From the NCBI GenBank assembly GCA_013400115.1, contig VXBP01002343.1, forward strand, positions 396,278 through 460,277: a stretch of DNA of 64,000 nt, given 5' to 3'. Source of the DNA: Rhinopomastus cyanomelas (Eukaryota; Chordata; Aves; Bucerotiformes; Rhinopomastidae). The notes beneath the pieces were generated by a model, which was given only the letters and a program-made list of their open reading frames with translations, searched no databases and had not been told where the DNA came from. Position numbers and translations under genes: made by a program. Below, piece after piece: positions 10,655-23,670 of the stretch. How positions within the stretch are numbered: position 1 is the stretch's first letter; every line of letters begins with the position of its first letter.

Positions 10655-13600
10655 CTGTTGAAAAGAAATCTGGTTTGTGTTTGTAAGCTTTCACAAAAAT
10701 CAAAAGAATACCCAATACATCCGAAGAATGTGCCTTATATACATACAGACACACAAACATACACACATTCTGCATAAACTCACTACAAAGAAAGCTCAGA
10801 CAAAGAAAACTATTATATACAGATGTTCATTTACCAGCTCTATAAATCAAACTGAATTTGAATCAATAAATAAGATGTGTGAATAGTTCATCTTACAACA
10901 CAAAGCCTTTGATCCAAACCTAAACCAAAATCACTCAAGAAATCAGCTTTGGTCTGTAGTGAAGGGGGAAGGTGGAAAACACGAAAATTACTCATCCTAT
11001 CGTATTTGTCTTCAAGATTTCAGACTCTGAGTTGGAGGAACAAAAGTCTCAGAATTTCAAGCGACAAATTCAATTTATTTATGTAATTTTTTTGGTGTAC
11101 CAGTGACTCAATAAGAGCAGACAAATCAGGTGAACAAGAAAGCTAAAAGAAGTTGCTTTGAAGTGCCCATCAGGAGCTTGATAGCTTGGAAAGGAAAGCT
11201 TTATTTTAGGCCACCCATAGCACAGCTCTGCCATTTCACATTAGTTCTGAGTTATAATGAAAGGGTGACGAATTTGTTGCAAACAAGATTGGCATTTTCC
11301 GTATCTAAAACAGGAAGCTGCCAGAAGTACAGAAGGAGCCACTAAAATTTGGTTAACTGAGTCTGTTGGCTGGACTGACCCTGTCTTGGTTATCAATCCA
11401 TCATCAAGAGATGAGGGAGGGCAACGACATGGCAGTGCTGTATAAACTGCCAAACTACACCAACTTGTAGACCATTGCCCAGCTCAAAAAAGGCACAGTG
11501 TCAGCCCCTAAAAGCTGATGTCAGCACTGATGTTCTCAGCCTGCGGAGGTGCAGAGGGATGTCATCTAAAATGGGCAGACACATCTTTTGTCAAACATTA
11601 CTGATAATCCATTTCTTCCCTGACTTTATCCAAAAGGCTGACCAGATGTTTAACCTTATCTAAGGATATAGTTTCTGTTCTCTGGTAATTTCTCTTTTGG
11701 GGAGGGAAGGAGTGAAGAGCAGATATAAGGGGACGCAGGGGTTTCAAACAATACCATGCACTTACCAGCAAGGGTCTATACCAGTTTTATCAGCAACAGA
11801 CATCAAACAACTCACAGAACTGTGCATGGATCAACTTAAGATTGCTATCAGTGAGTACATTAGCCAAATGTGGTGGTAAACTGTGAATCCTGGGAAAGGC
11901 ACAATTCCTATTGCCTAACTTAATCTCCTTACTTTATTTTCTTACACTCAAAGGACAGTTGCTGTAGGTTCCCAATAGTATCATTAGAAGCTCCAGGGGA
12001 TGGCGAGAGAACTCAGGCAGCTTTGCTCTCAATTATACCAAATTAGTTGCTTAAGTCTTACAGTATGTTTATTTCTCTCTTTTAGTTCAGCACTTTGAAA
12101 ACCACTTCTCATGGTACTTCTGACTGCAGGTTGAACCCTAGTTTATTAAGGAATAGGAATTTTGTCTTTTTTACGTGTCCATAGAAAAGACCATGCATAC
12201 TTTCATTTAATAAAGCGGTTAGCATGAATTCTATAGTGTGCAGAGTCCTTCACCGTGTATTTATACAATATCTGGCATCAACAATTCATCTGTTCAGCCC
12301 AAATGTAAGGAAAACACATTAATAGTGTGTTCTCAGTTCTTCCACTTTCAGACCCTATAATTATAATAGGCTACATAAATGGTAGTTTATACAGGTCTAT
12401 AAATAAGCTCCTGTAATTCCAAAAGAACACACCCAAGCAATTGCTGTCCTTCAGGATTTTGTCAGAAAACTTTCTCAAGATCTCTGATTCCACAAGTAAA
12501 CAGTTCTCTTCTTGCACAGCAAATTACTACCAATGCCTTTAAAAACCTAACATATTAGAAAGCAAATATAATAGAGCAGATGTTAAATATCTGTGACCTT
12601 ATATTCTCACTGCAAATCTGAGCAACTAAAAAACAGGTATCATGATGAGTAAATTATTTCACATTCCAAATCTATTTGGTTTTAATTATTTTTGTCTCTC
12701 AAGAATGAGCAGCAACTATTGGATTGTGGTAAAATGAACCTGAAGACCTTAGTTATAAATACACATAAACATGAAGTAGATTTCAAAACAAAACCGATAC
12801 AACTTAAATCTAGAGAAAACAAACGAGCTCATGACAAGAAAAATACAACTGTATCAAACTTGTTTTTCAAACAAAATGTTAACCCTAATGAAAGTTTACT
12901 GCAAGTTTCTGTTGCAGTATCTCATACTCCAGTTATTACATTACTCACATAACAAAATAATTGACAAAAAGAAAAAGTCTTGACTAGAAGAAAGTAACTG
13001 TGGAATGGTGGTGTCATTATACCAACTGCATTTGCTGGTCTTTCCAATGTATTTCGAATTCAAAATGCCTCATTGTCTATTAATGAGGAAAGAAACACTA
13101 CCTTTTAAATCTAATATTTAAATTAATTTTTTAAATTAGACATAAAAATTAAAGTGCTCAAAAAACATGGTTAATTATAACCAAATAACTTCTAATTGTG
13201 ACTATTTATTTTATAATATGAATACTATCTAGTCTAAATTTGGATTGTAAAAAAAAAGACCAGGCTTAACATCTGGCACCCAACACTGTAAGCTCCCCAA
13301 AACTTAGCACTTATAGCCAGAACTTAAATGATGCATTTTTGTGCTGCCAATATTCCTGATGAATAAACACTTCAACCAATTAATATTATAAAAAACTTCC
13401 TAAATGTTTGCACAGCATTAACTAACTAGCACCAGGAATGTTGTTGGCTTGTAAGACTTCTACTATTATAATTATTTCAGCTTGTGAAATACGTATCTTC
13501 TAGTGGTGGAGGGAATCAATCAGAATATTAATGAGTTAATGTCATAATTCCAAAACTTGCCTGTGCTTGGATTGCGCAGCTTTGTAAACAAAGGTTCGCT

Positions 13601-14288
13601 GTCAGGTCTCGTAGGGGGGTCAATAGCAGCCTCTGTAGGGGGAGACAAAGAAGTTGTCACCTTGAAAATTGAGAAGTATATCATGTTCTGCTGTGCTTCT
13701 CCAAGACATTCAGAACTAATTGTATTGAAACTTTTTGTATTTTCTGCCTAAAACCTATACACCTCAGCCCTAAGTCATACTGATCTAGTCACCTAAACTA
13801 TGATTCCAGGCTTCCTAGCACTCTCTATGCGCCACAGGAAAGATACGCACCTGGGGATGATTTAGATTTTGAAAACCACTTCCCCCTAGACAGCCTCAGG
13901 CAAAAGGGCTTCTAAGTTTGACATCTCCATCAAGTGAGATGAACTGATAGGTTGCTCTGACTAGTCACAAAGACAATGAGAATGCTTTGGTAAATCAAGC
14001 CAAGCAAAACGTGGACACAAAAGAGAAGTGCAAAAGGTAAAGTATTTGTGGGAAGAAACAGTGTTTCTCTAAAGCCTTTGAGAAGTTAGATTATGCAGGA
14101 ATATAGAGCAGGAACTGCCTGAGTGATTGTTACTTCTGTAAAAAGTATGCACACTTGTTTATGTGTTATGTATTATCTTGAAAAATAAAGAGTCGATTTA
14201 ATTGCCTGTCCAGGAAAAGAAAGCTGAGAGAATACAGCACCTCTGGCTCATGTCTCTGACAGTTATTATCTTTTCTATGCCTTTACGC

Positions 14289-14304
14289 AAAAAAAAAAAA
14301 AAAA
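14289..14304. repeat. A16 mononucleotide tract
   Basis: Uninterrupted run of A (T in the sense of RNASEH2B) in intron 1/2. It is not preceded by a recognisable retrotransposon body. Confidence 0.9.
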
Positions 14305-16954
14305 GACAAAAACCAGAACCACAAAAGTACAATTTCCCCACAAAATAAACAGATAAATAAATAAGAAAGGAAACAGCTCCCATAAGGCTGCTGATTACAG
14401 TCCGAAAAAACATTTGTAAGGATCTCCACTTAATTATAGTCTATCCAACTTCTTTGTAGGGAAAACCTAACATATTTATGAAAACAACTTCCCACATCTG
14501 AGTGAAGAGCAACATGACAGCATCATCTTTCCTAGCTTGCACACTGCCAGTTCTGTCCCAGTTCCTTTCAGGCACTCATCAGAGCAAGGAAAATTACTAA
14601 AGCATTTCACATACATAACCAGTATGCAGACCTCAAAGAATGGACTGACGGGGATCAGGCTGATGTTTGTGTTACGGTGCTGTTGAGGAAAGCAGATGAG
14701 CAGCACAGCAGGGCTGCACAGTTATTCACAGGCAAGCTGCTGTAAGGAACTGAAGTGCCACATCACCTTTTGGTACCCTTTGGTAGCATCCAGGAGATTT
14801 GAAGAGAGGGATATAGAAAGCAGGGAGGTGGGAACCTTAAGTACAAACAAAACCAGCCATTTTCCTCTCTAGCTGATAGCCTACCCCCAACATAGGTGGA
14901 CTTCTCACAGGCTGTTCACTGGCACCTCAGTGGCAAAAAAATCCACAGAAACTTCTCCTTTCACATGCACTCCTGGTTATTAAGTTGTGATACAAACAGA
15001 AATTGCCCACATGTAGACATAAGCAGGGCTTGAAAAGCAAGTTGTGCTTCTGATAAAGTGCTGGAAGATAATAGTTCTCAGAGCAGTTTCACAGAATTTA
15101 GTCATTTTTCTTCCCTTGAACTTTTAGCTGAGTTTTCAGGTGGCTTGAAAAATTGTGTTAATAAGTTTCAGTATAAGTTGAGGCATTTTAACAGAAAAAA
15201 AGTCCGTATTTGCTAGGCAGACTTGCTTCATATGCTGATACATAAACACACACGGTTGTCAAGCTACATTTGCGCTGGCAAATTTCTAGTGCTGTGTATA
15301 TTTCAATTCTTGACCACAGTTTAACAGTCGTGTACTTTTTGTTACTTTATAAAACATTACGGTGATTAATGACAGTGAAAGAAACAGAGTACATGTGTTT
15401 ACTTTGATGTGTTTCATATGAACATGTTAAAATATACACACTAAATATGAGCTTCAAAATCTAAAACAAAAAGAAAAACAAAAAAGAACCCCAAAGGAAC
15501 TTGTAGCTTTCACTTGCTCTTCTTTCTCCATGCACAGATTTATGAACACTGGGAATGAGTCCAGCTGAGCCCTAAGTTGCATCTTGTATAACCTGAACAA
15601 TTAAGTAGATGATCTTTCCTAGTGTAGCTGTTTTCTATGAAGTTTACATCTTTCTTTAGGTGATATGTTCTTTTCCTAACTGTCTAGTAACAGACTGATC
15701 TTAACCTGAGATTCCTGTTAAGCCTGAGACACACCTGCTGCACCTTGGGAGCATTCACTGTAACAAACTCAATGCATGTAGTATCTTGGGTCTTCCACAT
15801 CAATCTTCTGCCTTCCCAAACCAGATAAACATGCCCCATGTGATAGCCTGGCTCAGGACTCTCTGCTCTGCTCCTCTGTATAAGCAGCCTGAACCTGCAA
15901 CTGCCTTGGCTTGGCCAGTAGCTCTTTGGTGTGTGAAGAGTAGCACAGCTCTGGCCATTTAGTTCTTTGGTGTTCGTCAGGCTTGGTGGAATTAAACACT
16001 GCACAGAAGACAGCAGTGGTGATACCCTTTTTGCCTTCAGTCCTAGCATCTTGTGCTGATGGGATCAGAATCTGTATCACATTACCCACACAGCTGTCAG
16101 AGAAGATGATTTACTAGAATGGGCACACACATGCACACTCACACAAGAAAAATGGAAGGAGTGGACAAAGGCTATGGTGGCTTGCATCTATTTCATAGTG
16201 AGTTTCCTTGAAAGACAGGCAATACCCCAATCCATTTTCCGGGGCATCTGAAGCATACTTTTGTTACAGACTGATTCTATTACATGTCAAACTGGCAGAT
16301 AAAGAGAGGCAACTGGAAGAAAGCCTGCTTGGAAAACTGGATGAAATATTAACATGGCCTTAAGAGTGAAGAAGGACCTATTTATCTGAATTTAAATACT
16401 TGATGACTAAGAAAATGCTGAGCAAAGGAATTTTGAAGTTAGGTGTCCAAACTTAACTTGTGTGTTTTGGCTTTGAGCCAGGAAAGGTAACTGATTTAAT
16501 GTCCTTTTATTTATCAGTCCTTCCTTGCATGTGGATAAGGTTCTTCTACAGATAAATAGAGACTTCTACTAAAGCAGTACTACAGAAATTTTCTAGCAAA
16601 AAAGAAGAGTTAAACTTTTTTTTTCAGATTCACATTCAGATAAGAAATAATCCTACAGAAAAATAAGCAAACAAATGCACATTACAGGAAGAGCTTTTTC
16701 TGTTAAACTCTAAAGGAAAACATCAGATCATTGCCCCTACACTTACTGCAACAGAGCTCAGCCCTGAGAAATTTGTTCATCTACAAGAACAACAAGTGAG
16801 ATTTAAGACTTTTCTGACTGAATGCTACACTCTTTACCAACTGCCTTGCCATAAGCTGCTCTTCACCAACTGCTTGCCATATACAGTGGGTACAGGTCAG
16901 CTTACTAACAGGTGTGCCAGTGCAATGTGAGATTTCCCTAAGACAATGTTCACT

Positions 16955-17468
16955 GTAACAAGGCCAAACCTTGAGTACTCTGTTCAGTTTTGGGCACCTC
17001 GCTAAATGGAAGATACAGAGGTGTCGCAGCAGGTCCCAAGAAGAGCAACAAATTTGGTGAAGAAGCTGAAGGATAAGCCTTAGGAGGAGTGTTTGAGAGA
17101 GATGAGGCTATTTAGTCTCAAGAAAAGGAGGCTGAGGGCAGACCTTATTGCTGCCCTCAACTACCTGAAAGGAGGTTGTAGATAGGTAACAAGTAACAAG
17201 TGATAAGACAGGAGGGAATGGCCTTGAGTTTCATCAGAGGTAGTTTAGGTAGACATTAGTAAAAACTTCTGTATTGAAACATTCATCAGGAATTGGAACA
17301 GGCTGCCCAGGGAGATGGTTGAATCACCAACCCTGAAAATGTTCAAAAGTCATGCAAATATGGAGCTCAGGGACAGGGTTTAGCAGTGCGCTTGGTAGAG
17401 TTAGATTAATGGTTGAACTCTATGATCTTAAAGGTCTCTTCCAACCAGAATTACTCTATGGTTCTGAT
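16955..17468 (+). mobile_element. CR1 LINE 3' fragment
   Basis: Plus-strand CR1 remnant running from the end of the reverse-transcriptase ORF (frame around 'actctgttcagttttgggcacc') through the typical 'gaacaggctgcccagggag' block to the tail 'aaaggtctcttccaacc...attactctatggttctga'. It is 5'-truncated as usual for CR1, with stops and small deletions marking it as old. It lies antisense to RNASEH2B within intron 1/2. Confidence 0.92.
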
Positions 17469-19139
17469 ACAGAAAACTGATGCAAGGGTACACAGGGGCT
17501 CTCAATTAATCTTGTCCCAAGAAGGCATTTCAATTAGCAAACCACTCTGAATTGCCAGGTATATGCCTGTCTCCACTGAGCGTACAGATACCTCCAGTGA
17601 CACGGAATTAATTTAGGTGCAGCACTGCCACAGCTGTACCAGAGAAGAGAGTTCTGAGGTAAGCACAATGCAGGACAATTAAGGGCCAACAGTGGGCTGG
17701 TAAGTGTATCTACTCTGATTACACTATAGTGTGCTGTTGGCTCACTCCTAACCAAATCACACAAATCCATCTAAAATTGTGTGTGATACATTCACTGGTT
17801 GTAAGAGGGTCTGTAGATGAGACCTCAGAATCATGAGGCTGACCAAAGGACAGTATAAAAGCTTAAAGCTTTCCATTACAGAAAAGGAGAAAAGCCTATC
17901 TTATTTCATGGAGGTCAGACACACAATCAGGCAAATTCTGTAAAATATACAAACAGAATAAAGTGAAAATGAACCAGCTGCCAAAGGATTTCTGGCAACA
18001 GTTTCTTCCACAATAGACATACGATAGATATGAAGCACTAATGAATCTGGCCATTAAAAATAAAAAGTGTTAGCTTGTACAGCAACATGAATAAACTCGA
18101 AAAGAACAGAAACTTCCTGCTAAGATCTGTGAAACTGTTATGGATGATGCAAGGTCCATGCATCTTTAAAAGAAAACCAACAAATTGCTTATGGAATACT
18201 ACATAAAACAGACTAATATCAAGTTATATGGAATTCCCATGCAAAAAGCTGCCAGCCAAGCAAGCAAAAAGGCTGTAAATATCTGTCAATTGCGTAAGAG
18301 GAAAAAAACCTCTGAGAGCACAAATTTCCCTACCAACACCACCCTGCAAAAAACCCAGCATTATTTAAAAGTCTGGAAATATAAAGTCAAGTTTTCATTT
18401 AAAAACAGATATTAAACCATACGTCACCTACACAAGTCTTTTCCATTCCCTTAGAAGTTATCTAACCATGCATGAAAGGTGTGTCAGATGGAGACATTAT
18501 GATGCAGCCCATTAAATGGACATTTTATGGAAAACTTTAAACTATGTAGCTTAAGGGTACAGATACGTTAAATCTAATAATAATTTTATTTATGTTCTCT
18601 TTAGAGTCAGTCAACCCTGCTTACATAAATTACTTTAATTCAGTGCCTGTGTCCTCTGTCATGCAGCAAAAAACCCTTGAAAAAAGCCGAGTGAAAATTA
18701 ATGAACAAATCCAGTTTTAAAGCTATAATTAATTGATTATTAATTGAGGTATGCATGGCCTAAGGATACAGCTTCATGAATGGCTTCAAAAGATCAATTG
18801 CAGTCTTGAGTTTCCCCACCTCTGCTCCCTTCCACATTTCTGCTGCTTTCTTTCCATTAAAAACAGCAATTAGCTGGCCACATGGCAAGTTGGCACAAGA
18901 GACCACTGATCCAGTTGAGAAATAATCAGTCACAAAAAAGAAGTGTTAATTTTCGTCCAGAGCAGTAAGCTATTCTCACTCACCACATGTTTACATGATG
19001 ATCAGAACAAAGAAACAGCACCCACAGCTGGAGCAGAGGGCACAGAATACAACCTACTACTGGATATGGGACATTGGGGCCTCTGATCAGTGTTAGTTAA
19101 TGAGAAAAACTTTACAGAGGTAGGAAGACAAGAGATAAG

Positions 19140-19230
19140 TCACAGAATCACAGAATGTTAGGGGCTGGAAGAGACCTCAAAAGACCATCTAGTCCAACCC
19201 CCGTGCCAGAGCAGAGTCAAGACTGCACTG
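19140..19230 (-). mobile_element. CR1 LINE 3' end, minus orientation
   Basis: Starts with 'tcacagaatcacagaatgttaggggctggaagagacctc' and 'catctagtccaaccc', which is the reverse complement of the CR1 3' terminus. Only the terminal part is recognisable; the right boundary is approximate. Confidence 0.85.
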
Positions 19231-21770
19231 TTGCTTCCCTGGCTCCCATACTCTCAGGGATGTACTAAATAGCACGCAGCTCACTTAACCTCTGCAAACA
19301 GCCTCTTTTGCAGGTCAGATACATGTTGCACTTGCACACACTTGATGTTTGGAAATACACTTTTAGTTGTTACTCAGTTATGTTAACTTGATATTACCTT
19401 TCCTTGACCATGCATAGCCCTGGCTTCAGTGAGGGGAGGACTATTGCCATCCTGCTGTAGAAGACAGAATGGTAATTACAGAATTCGTTATTTGGTGCTC
19501 TAATGAGATAACATTTCATGTGACATAATTTACACCCCTTAAGTCTTTCTGGCTCCCACTTCAAAAATTCTACAGTAAAAAACGTTATCTAAAAATGGGT
19601 TTTTTTCTATGTTGACCAAAACTTAACGTGGAAATTTGAGTGGTCTCTTGCTCGAGTACACAGCTACACAATATGGCTACATATTAAGACTTCTGCCTGA
19701 GAGCATCTTTTGGCTTTCCCTCATGCTGGCAGAGTTCATGTCTTAGGCCAAAAAACCTCATGCCCCGTGGGCAGCAATGAACAGTACTAATTCAGACACT
19801 ACTGAAATCTAGGCACTAGGCAGATCATGCAGTGTTTTGAGTTGAAAGGAGAGTTCAATCTGAAGAAGTTCAAGGACAGGTTATCACTTTAAGGGATAAA
19901 ACTTCAGACTTCCCTTCTCAATATTTATAGGGTCAACACTGGTGCAGCTGTATTACTGGCTGAATCAGCCCTATTTCCATGTGCAGAGAGGCCTAAGTTG
20001 GCATAAGTTGGTCTCTTCCAAGCCAGATGGCTGAAAGCAGAAGTAGGAGATGGTGTTACACATTAAAACATCTCTTTTTGGTTATTTTATTTGCTATGCT
20101 TCCTCCTGGCTCCTTAGCTTGCCAGTTGTATCTGCTTTATAAGTAGCTGAGGCAGTATGCCTTTTGAGAGATGACATATAAGAAAAAGTGCAAATTACCT
20201 GCAGGCAAAAGGCTTTGTTCAGGAGACAAATGTCAGTATAGGGGGAGGGTTAAGTAAAATATGCTGACAGACTCCTAACTTCTAAAATAAATGCATGCAC
20301 TTTCACCTTATTAAAAAGGTATAAAAATATGTGCACGTATATAACCTTTCTAAACTTTTAAGTCTGCTGTTATAAAGCAGACATATTTGTTTATTGTTAA
20401 CATTATTTCCAAGTTCTTTATCTAAAATATTCTAGAAGTATTCTTATTCTCATTCATAACACTTCTGAATCAAGTTCCCTACCAGCCCAGCAGTGTGGTC
20501 TATTTTGTAGCAGATAAATCGAACTTTTAAAAAGTGCTAAATAAAAGCATATATATTCAGGTGTTATGTGCGAGGTGCAAGAACAGACTAAAACTCCCAT
20601 AACACAACCTGCCTACTCCAGATTTTAAAACAAAATGCTCTTATGATCTAAGTATTCCACAGCTTCTTATGCTTCTCTCAATACAACCCCAAATTTTCAA
20701 GTCAAATGCTTCCTCTGTTGCTGTACGAAAAGTTGCTTAGTCTCATTTGAAAGAATTAAGTATTACTTTCATGTGTACTGATGCCCCATTGTTTGGCATT
20801 ACAGTCTATTTATTTTTGCCTCCATCTGACTTTTGGCATGTACGAGAACTGTTCAAGCAATTTGCCAAGTCTAATGTGAAACTGCTCCTTTTATTTTTAA
20901 AGACGTAATTTCTAAAAATAATAGAGTCGTTAAATTTTCCTCCCCCCTTAAGAACCTTTCAGTGCTATTCACAAAATAGCTCCCATAAAACGATAAGAAA
21001 ACGAATCAGTTTACTATTTAAGAAGACAGCAGGCTGCAAAAAAGTGTAGTCAGCTAAACTTGCGTAGTTCAGAAAAACAGGGGCTGAAAAAGTGTTTCAG
21101 CTTGTAGTTAACACCTAATTCTTTTCTTAATACAGACAAACAGAAAAATCAGATACATCAGTTCTAACTTCAGGACTGGAGTGGGACACCAGAATGAGAA
21201 AACTGCCTTTGATTCCTGACCCATTTGCTAAACCCAGTGAAGGATATAAATAGTTCCAGTTTCGACACAAAACCTATCCTTGAGAAAGCACACTGAAAAG
21301 AGACTGTTCTTCACACCCATCCTGCTAAGGTACTGTGATTTTGGTTGCTATTGGTTAAACCCAGTCTGAAGCCGTTATGTAAGACTGTTTACTCGTTGCA
21401 CAAAGCCCAGATCAGACCTATGTCATGCACACCGACTTTATTGCAGTAATTGATGATTTTCCAGAGCCCTTTGCTTAGAACCCTACAATTAGGCGGGGTC
21501 TCAGTATTTTTTCTCTGTCCTTCTGGTTGTTATGATTTTCAAAGAACACATTAAAAATTGTAGTTCCATGAGAACAGCTCTCAAAGCAAGTGGGAATCTC
21601 CTATATGCACATAAAATAATAAAGCTCATTGGTTCAGGTAATAGGATTTTTAGAAAATATACATGAACACCCCACAAACAGAGGTAGAATCTTCTCTACT
21701 AAAGCATATCATTAGTAACTTTATAGTTGTGAGATGTCCAGATTTTACTCCTCAGGAGCTACTTCTTTCA

Positions 21771-21888
21771 TAAAATCATAGAATCATTAAGGATTGGAAG
21801 GGACCCCAAAAGATCATCCCCCTGCCACAGCAGGATCACTTCACTGGAGAAGTTATGGAATCAGAATCACTCAGGCTTAGAAGGGACC
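21771..21888 (-). mobile_element. Two adjacent CR1 3' ends, minus orientation, cut by an n
   Basis: 'aaatcatagaatcattaaggattggaagggacc' is followed about 85 bp later by a second terminus, 'gaatcactcaggcttagaagggacc', which is broken off by the ambiguous base at 21889. The sequence right of the n is not CR1. Confidence 0.8.
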
Positions 21889-21889
21889 N
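21889..21889. other. Single n, probable collapsed assembly gap
   Basis: The n interrupts a CR1 3' terminus exactly where 'tctggagatcatctagtcc'-like sequence should continue, and unrelated sequence follows. It therefore probably marks a join or unsized gap, not one uncertain base. Confidence 0.6.
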
Positions 21890-22052
21890 GTAGCTAGACC
21901 AATACAACAAGAATCCTGTTTACTAAACTACATTCCCAAAAGTAAAGGAGGCTCAGACAGACGGGTAACACAACATCCCTGATTATTAAAGTACTACAAG
22001 AAATGCAGAAAAGCACAATCTGGAAACTCGGCCACCCACCAATGGGATCCAT

Positions 22053-22275
22053 GTGGGTCCTTCAGGACTTATTATCACATTGGTGTACCATGACTCCTCC
22101 ACAACTCCAGATTCAGGAGGACTTCTTAACCATCCACATCAACTACCCTGCACAAAACAAGTTCAGATCCAGATTTCCAGCCAAGCTAATAAAATCCCCT
22201 GGAACGTGGAGTACAGCACAGAAACACCCAAGTGGGTCAGAGCCAGCGCCAGCTTGGGTCCATCAGGACTTATTA
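22053..22275. repeat. Dispersed pair of a ~22-bp motif
   Basis: 'gtgggtccttcaggacttatta' near 22053 recurs as 'ttgggtccatcaggacttatta' near 22254, about 200 bp apart and in the same orientation. This may be the remains of a tandem repeat or of an unrecognised element; no family is assigned. Confidence 0.5.
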
Positions 22276-22648
22276 GTTCAAATGCTGTCTGAAAGCAGCT
22301 GCACTGCAAAGCTGGTCCTGGAAACAGCAGAGATGTGTTAACATGGCACAGCACTTGAGCTAATAAACTTAGTGCTTAGTCTGCTCTAGGCCAAATCTGG
22401 TGCCTGTATATCCACAGCACAGTTAATCTGCAACTGGAGAAACTGCCCAAAGTTGACTCTATTTCAAGCCCTGCATGCACAAGTCTATCCCTACCCTCAT
22501 GCCCAAGTTTTTCATCCTCCTCACTTCCCAACATATGACTGAATCCCACATCTACCCCATTTGCTCATCGTTTTGTCTCTTAATTCATGTCCATTTCTCA
22601 ACCTTCCTCTAAATATTCACAAGGCTGCACATTGTACAACAGTAGCTT

Positions 22649-23669
22649 CCAGCTAGTGATGAGCACAATTACATTCCCTCCTCATACTGCCTTCTCACCA
22701 GAGCACTTCTTAATTGCTTACCCCCCAACATACAGCTTCCTTCTCTGTCCTGCCCTTGCAGTTTCAATTCCTAACACAGAAACAATTATTCATACAAAAA
22801 AAAAAAAAAGGCAAAAAGATTCTTAGTCATATCAAATCATTCCGACTCCATGGGGAAAAAAAAATTATCACAGAAACACCATCAAAGAGGGCTCATCTGC
22901 ACAAGGGCATGCTACCATTTATAAAAGTAAAATCTGCTACCTCACCTAGAAGTTACCAGCCTGCCCAGACAATCATCTTGAGGTTCTCCTACCCCTTTCC
23001 TATTCAGACTTCATTTACCCAAGGGCCTGAGTGTCTTGGTGTGACAAAGGGCTAGTGAGAGCACAGACTGTCATCAGACTGCTGCTAAGAACCATGAGTA
23101 AGGAAAGAATTAAGCTGGGCAAAGACTAATTGAAATAAAACATGGGGTGACTGGTCTGTTCTCTCAGCATCAACTCTGCTCTCAGCTCAGGCAACTTCGC
23201 TTGCCCTTCCCACCTTCACCCACCTGTGTAATACATGTAGGCATGAGGTGGACACTAATGATCAAAGTCTTACAGTACTGGAAATATACTGATAGAGTTA
23301 ACCAATTGTTACATGAAGTGACAGTCTGGCCCTATAGGACAGCTCAAGAGAGCTCCAAACATTCCAACAGCTTTACTCCTCTAGCCATAGTCATGAGCAG
23401 TTCGGCCTGACAGAGGAGATTTCTTGTCTCTGAGCTGTTTCCAGAACACTGAAATCAATATAAAAATAATCGGAAAAAAACCTGAAATTTATCTCCTCAG
23501 TCACCAGTTGTGCTCTGAACAGCTCAGCTCTGAACAGCTGAGCAGCAATTTATTGTCCACGCAATTTAACACAGCACATAAATATGTACCGAAACGAGGA
23601 AATTATTACTAATTTCAAAACCTCCAATTCGAAAGCAGACAAGCAGAGTGTGCTAACTTTCTGTGGGAA
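22649..23669 (+). repeat. Duplicated segment, copy 1 (1,021 bp)
   Basis: Begins 'ccagctagtgatgagcacaatt' and ends 'tttctgtgggaa' directly before the single n at 23670. It is nearly identical to 23671-24708. Differences include the length of an A tract near 22795, a few substitutions and one block present only in copy 2. No gene is recognised in it; the shared open frames are not similar to anything I know. Confidence 0.9.
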
Positions 23670-23670
23670 N

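Noticed and set aside
12433..12483. Possible RNASEH2B exon 2: minus-strand open segment with correct phase (51 bp, peptide ILRKFSDKILKDSNCL)
   Set aside because: Phase and splice dinucleotides fit, but the peptide lacks the conserved FVKL.NP pattern, the length differs from 72 bp by 21, and the gtgtgt donor is weak. Such segments arise by chance in 16 kb of intron.
20467..20560. Second exon 2 candidate: minus-strand 54-bp segment ending ...HCWA before gtaggg
   Set aside because: Phase-compatible with a good pyrimidine tract, but no residue pattern shared with RNASEH2B beyond chance.
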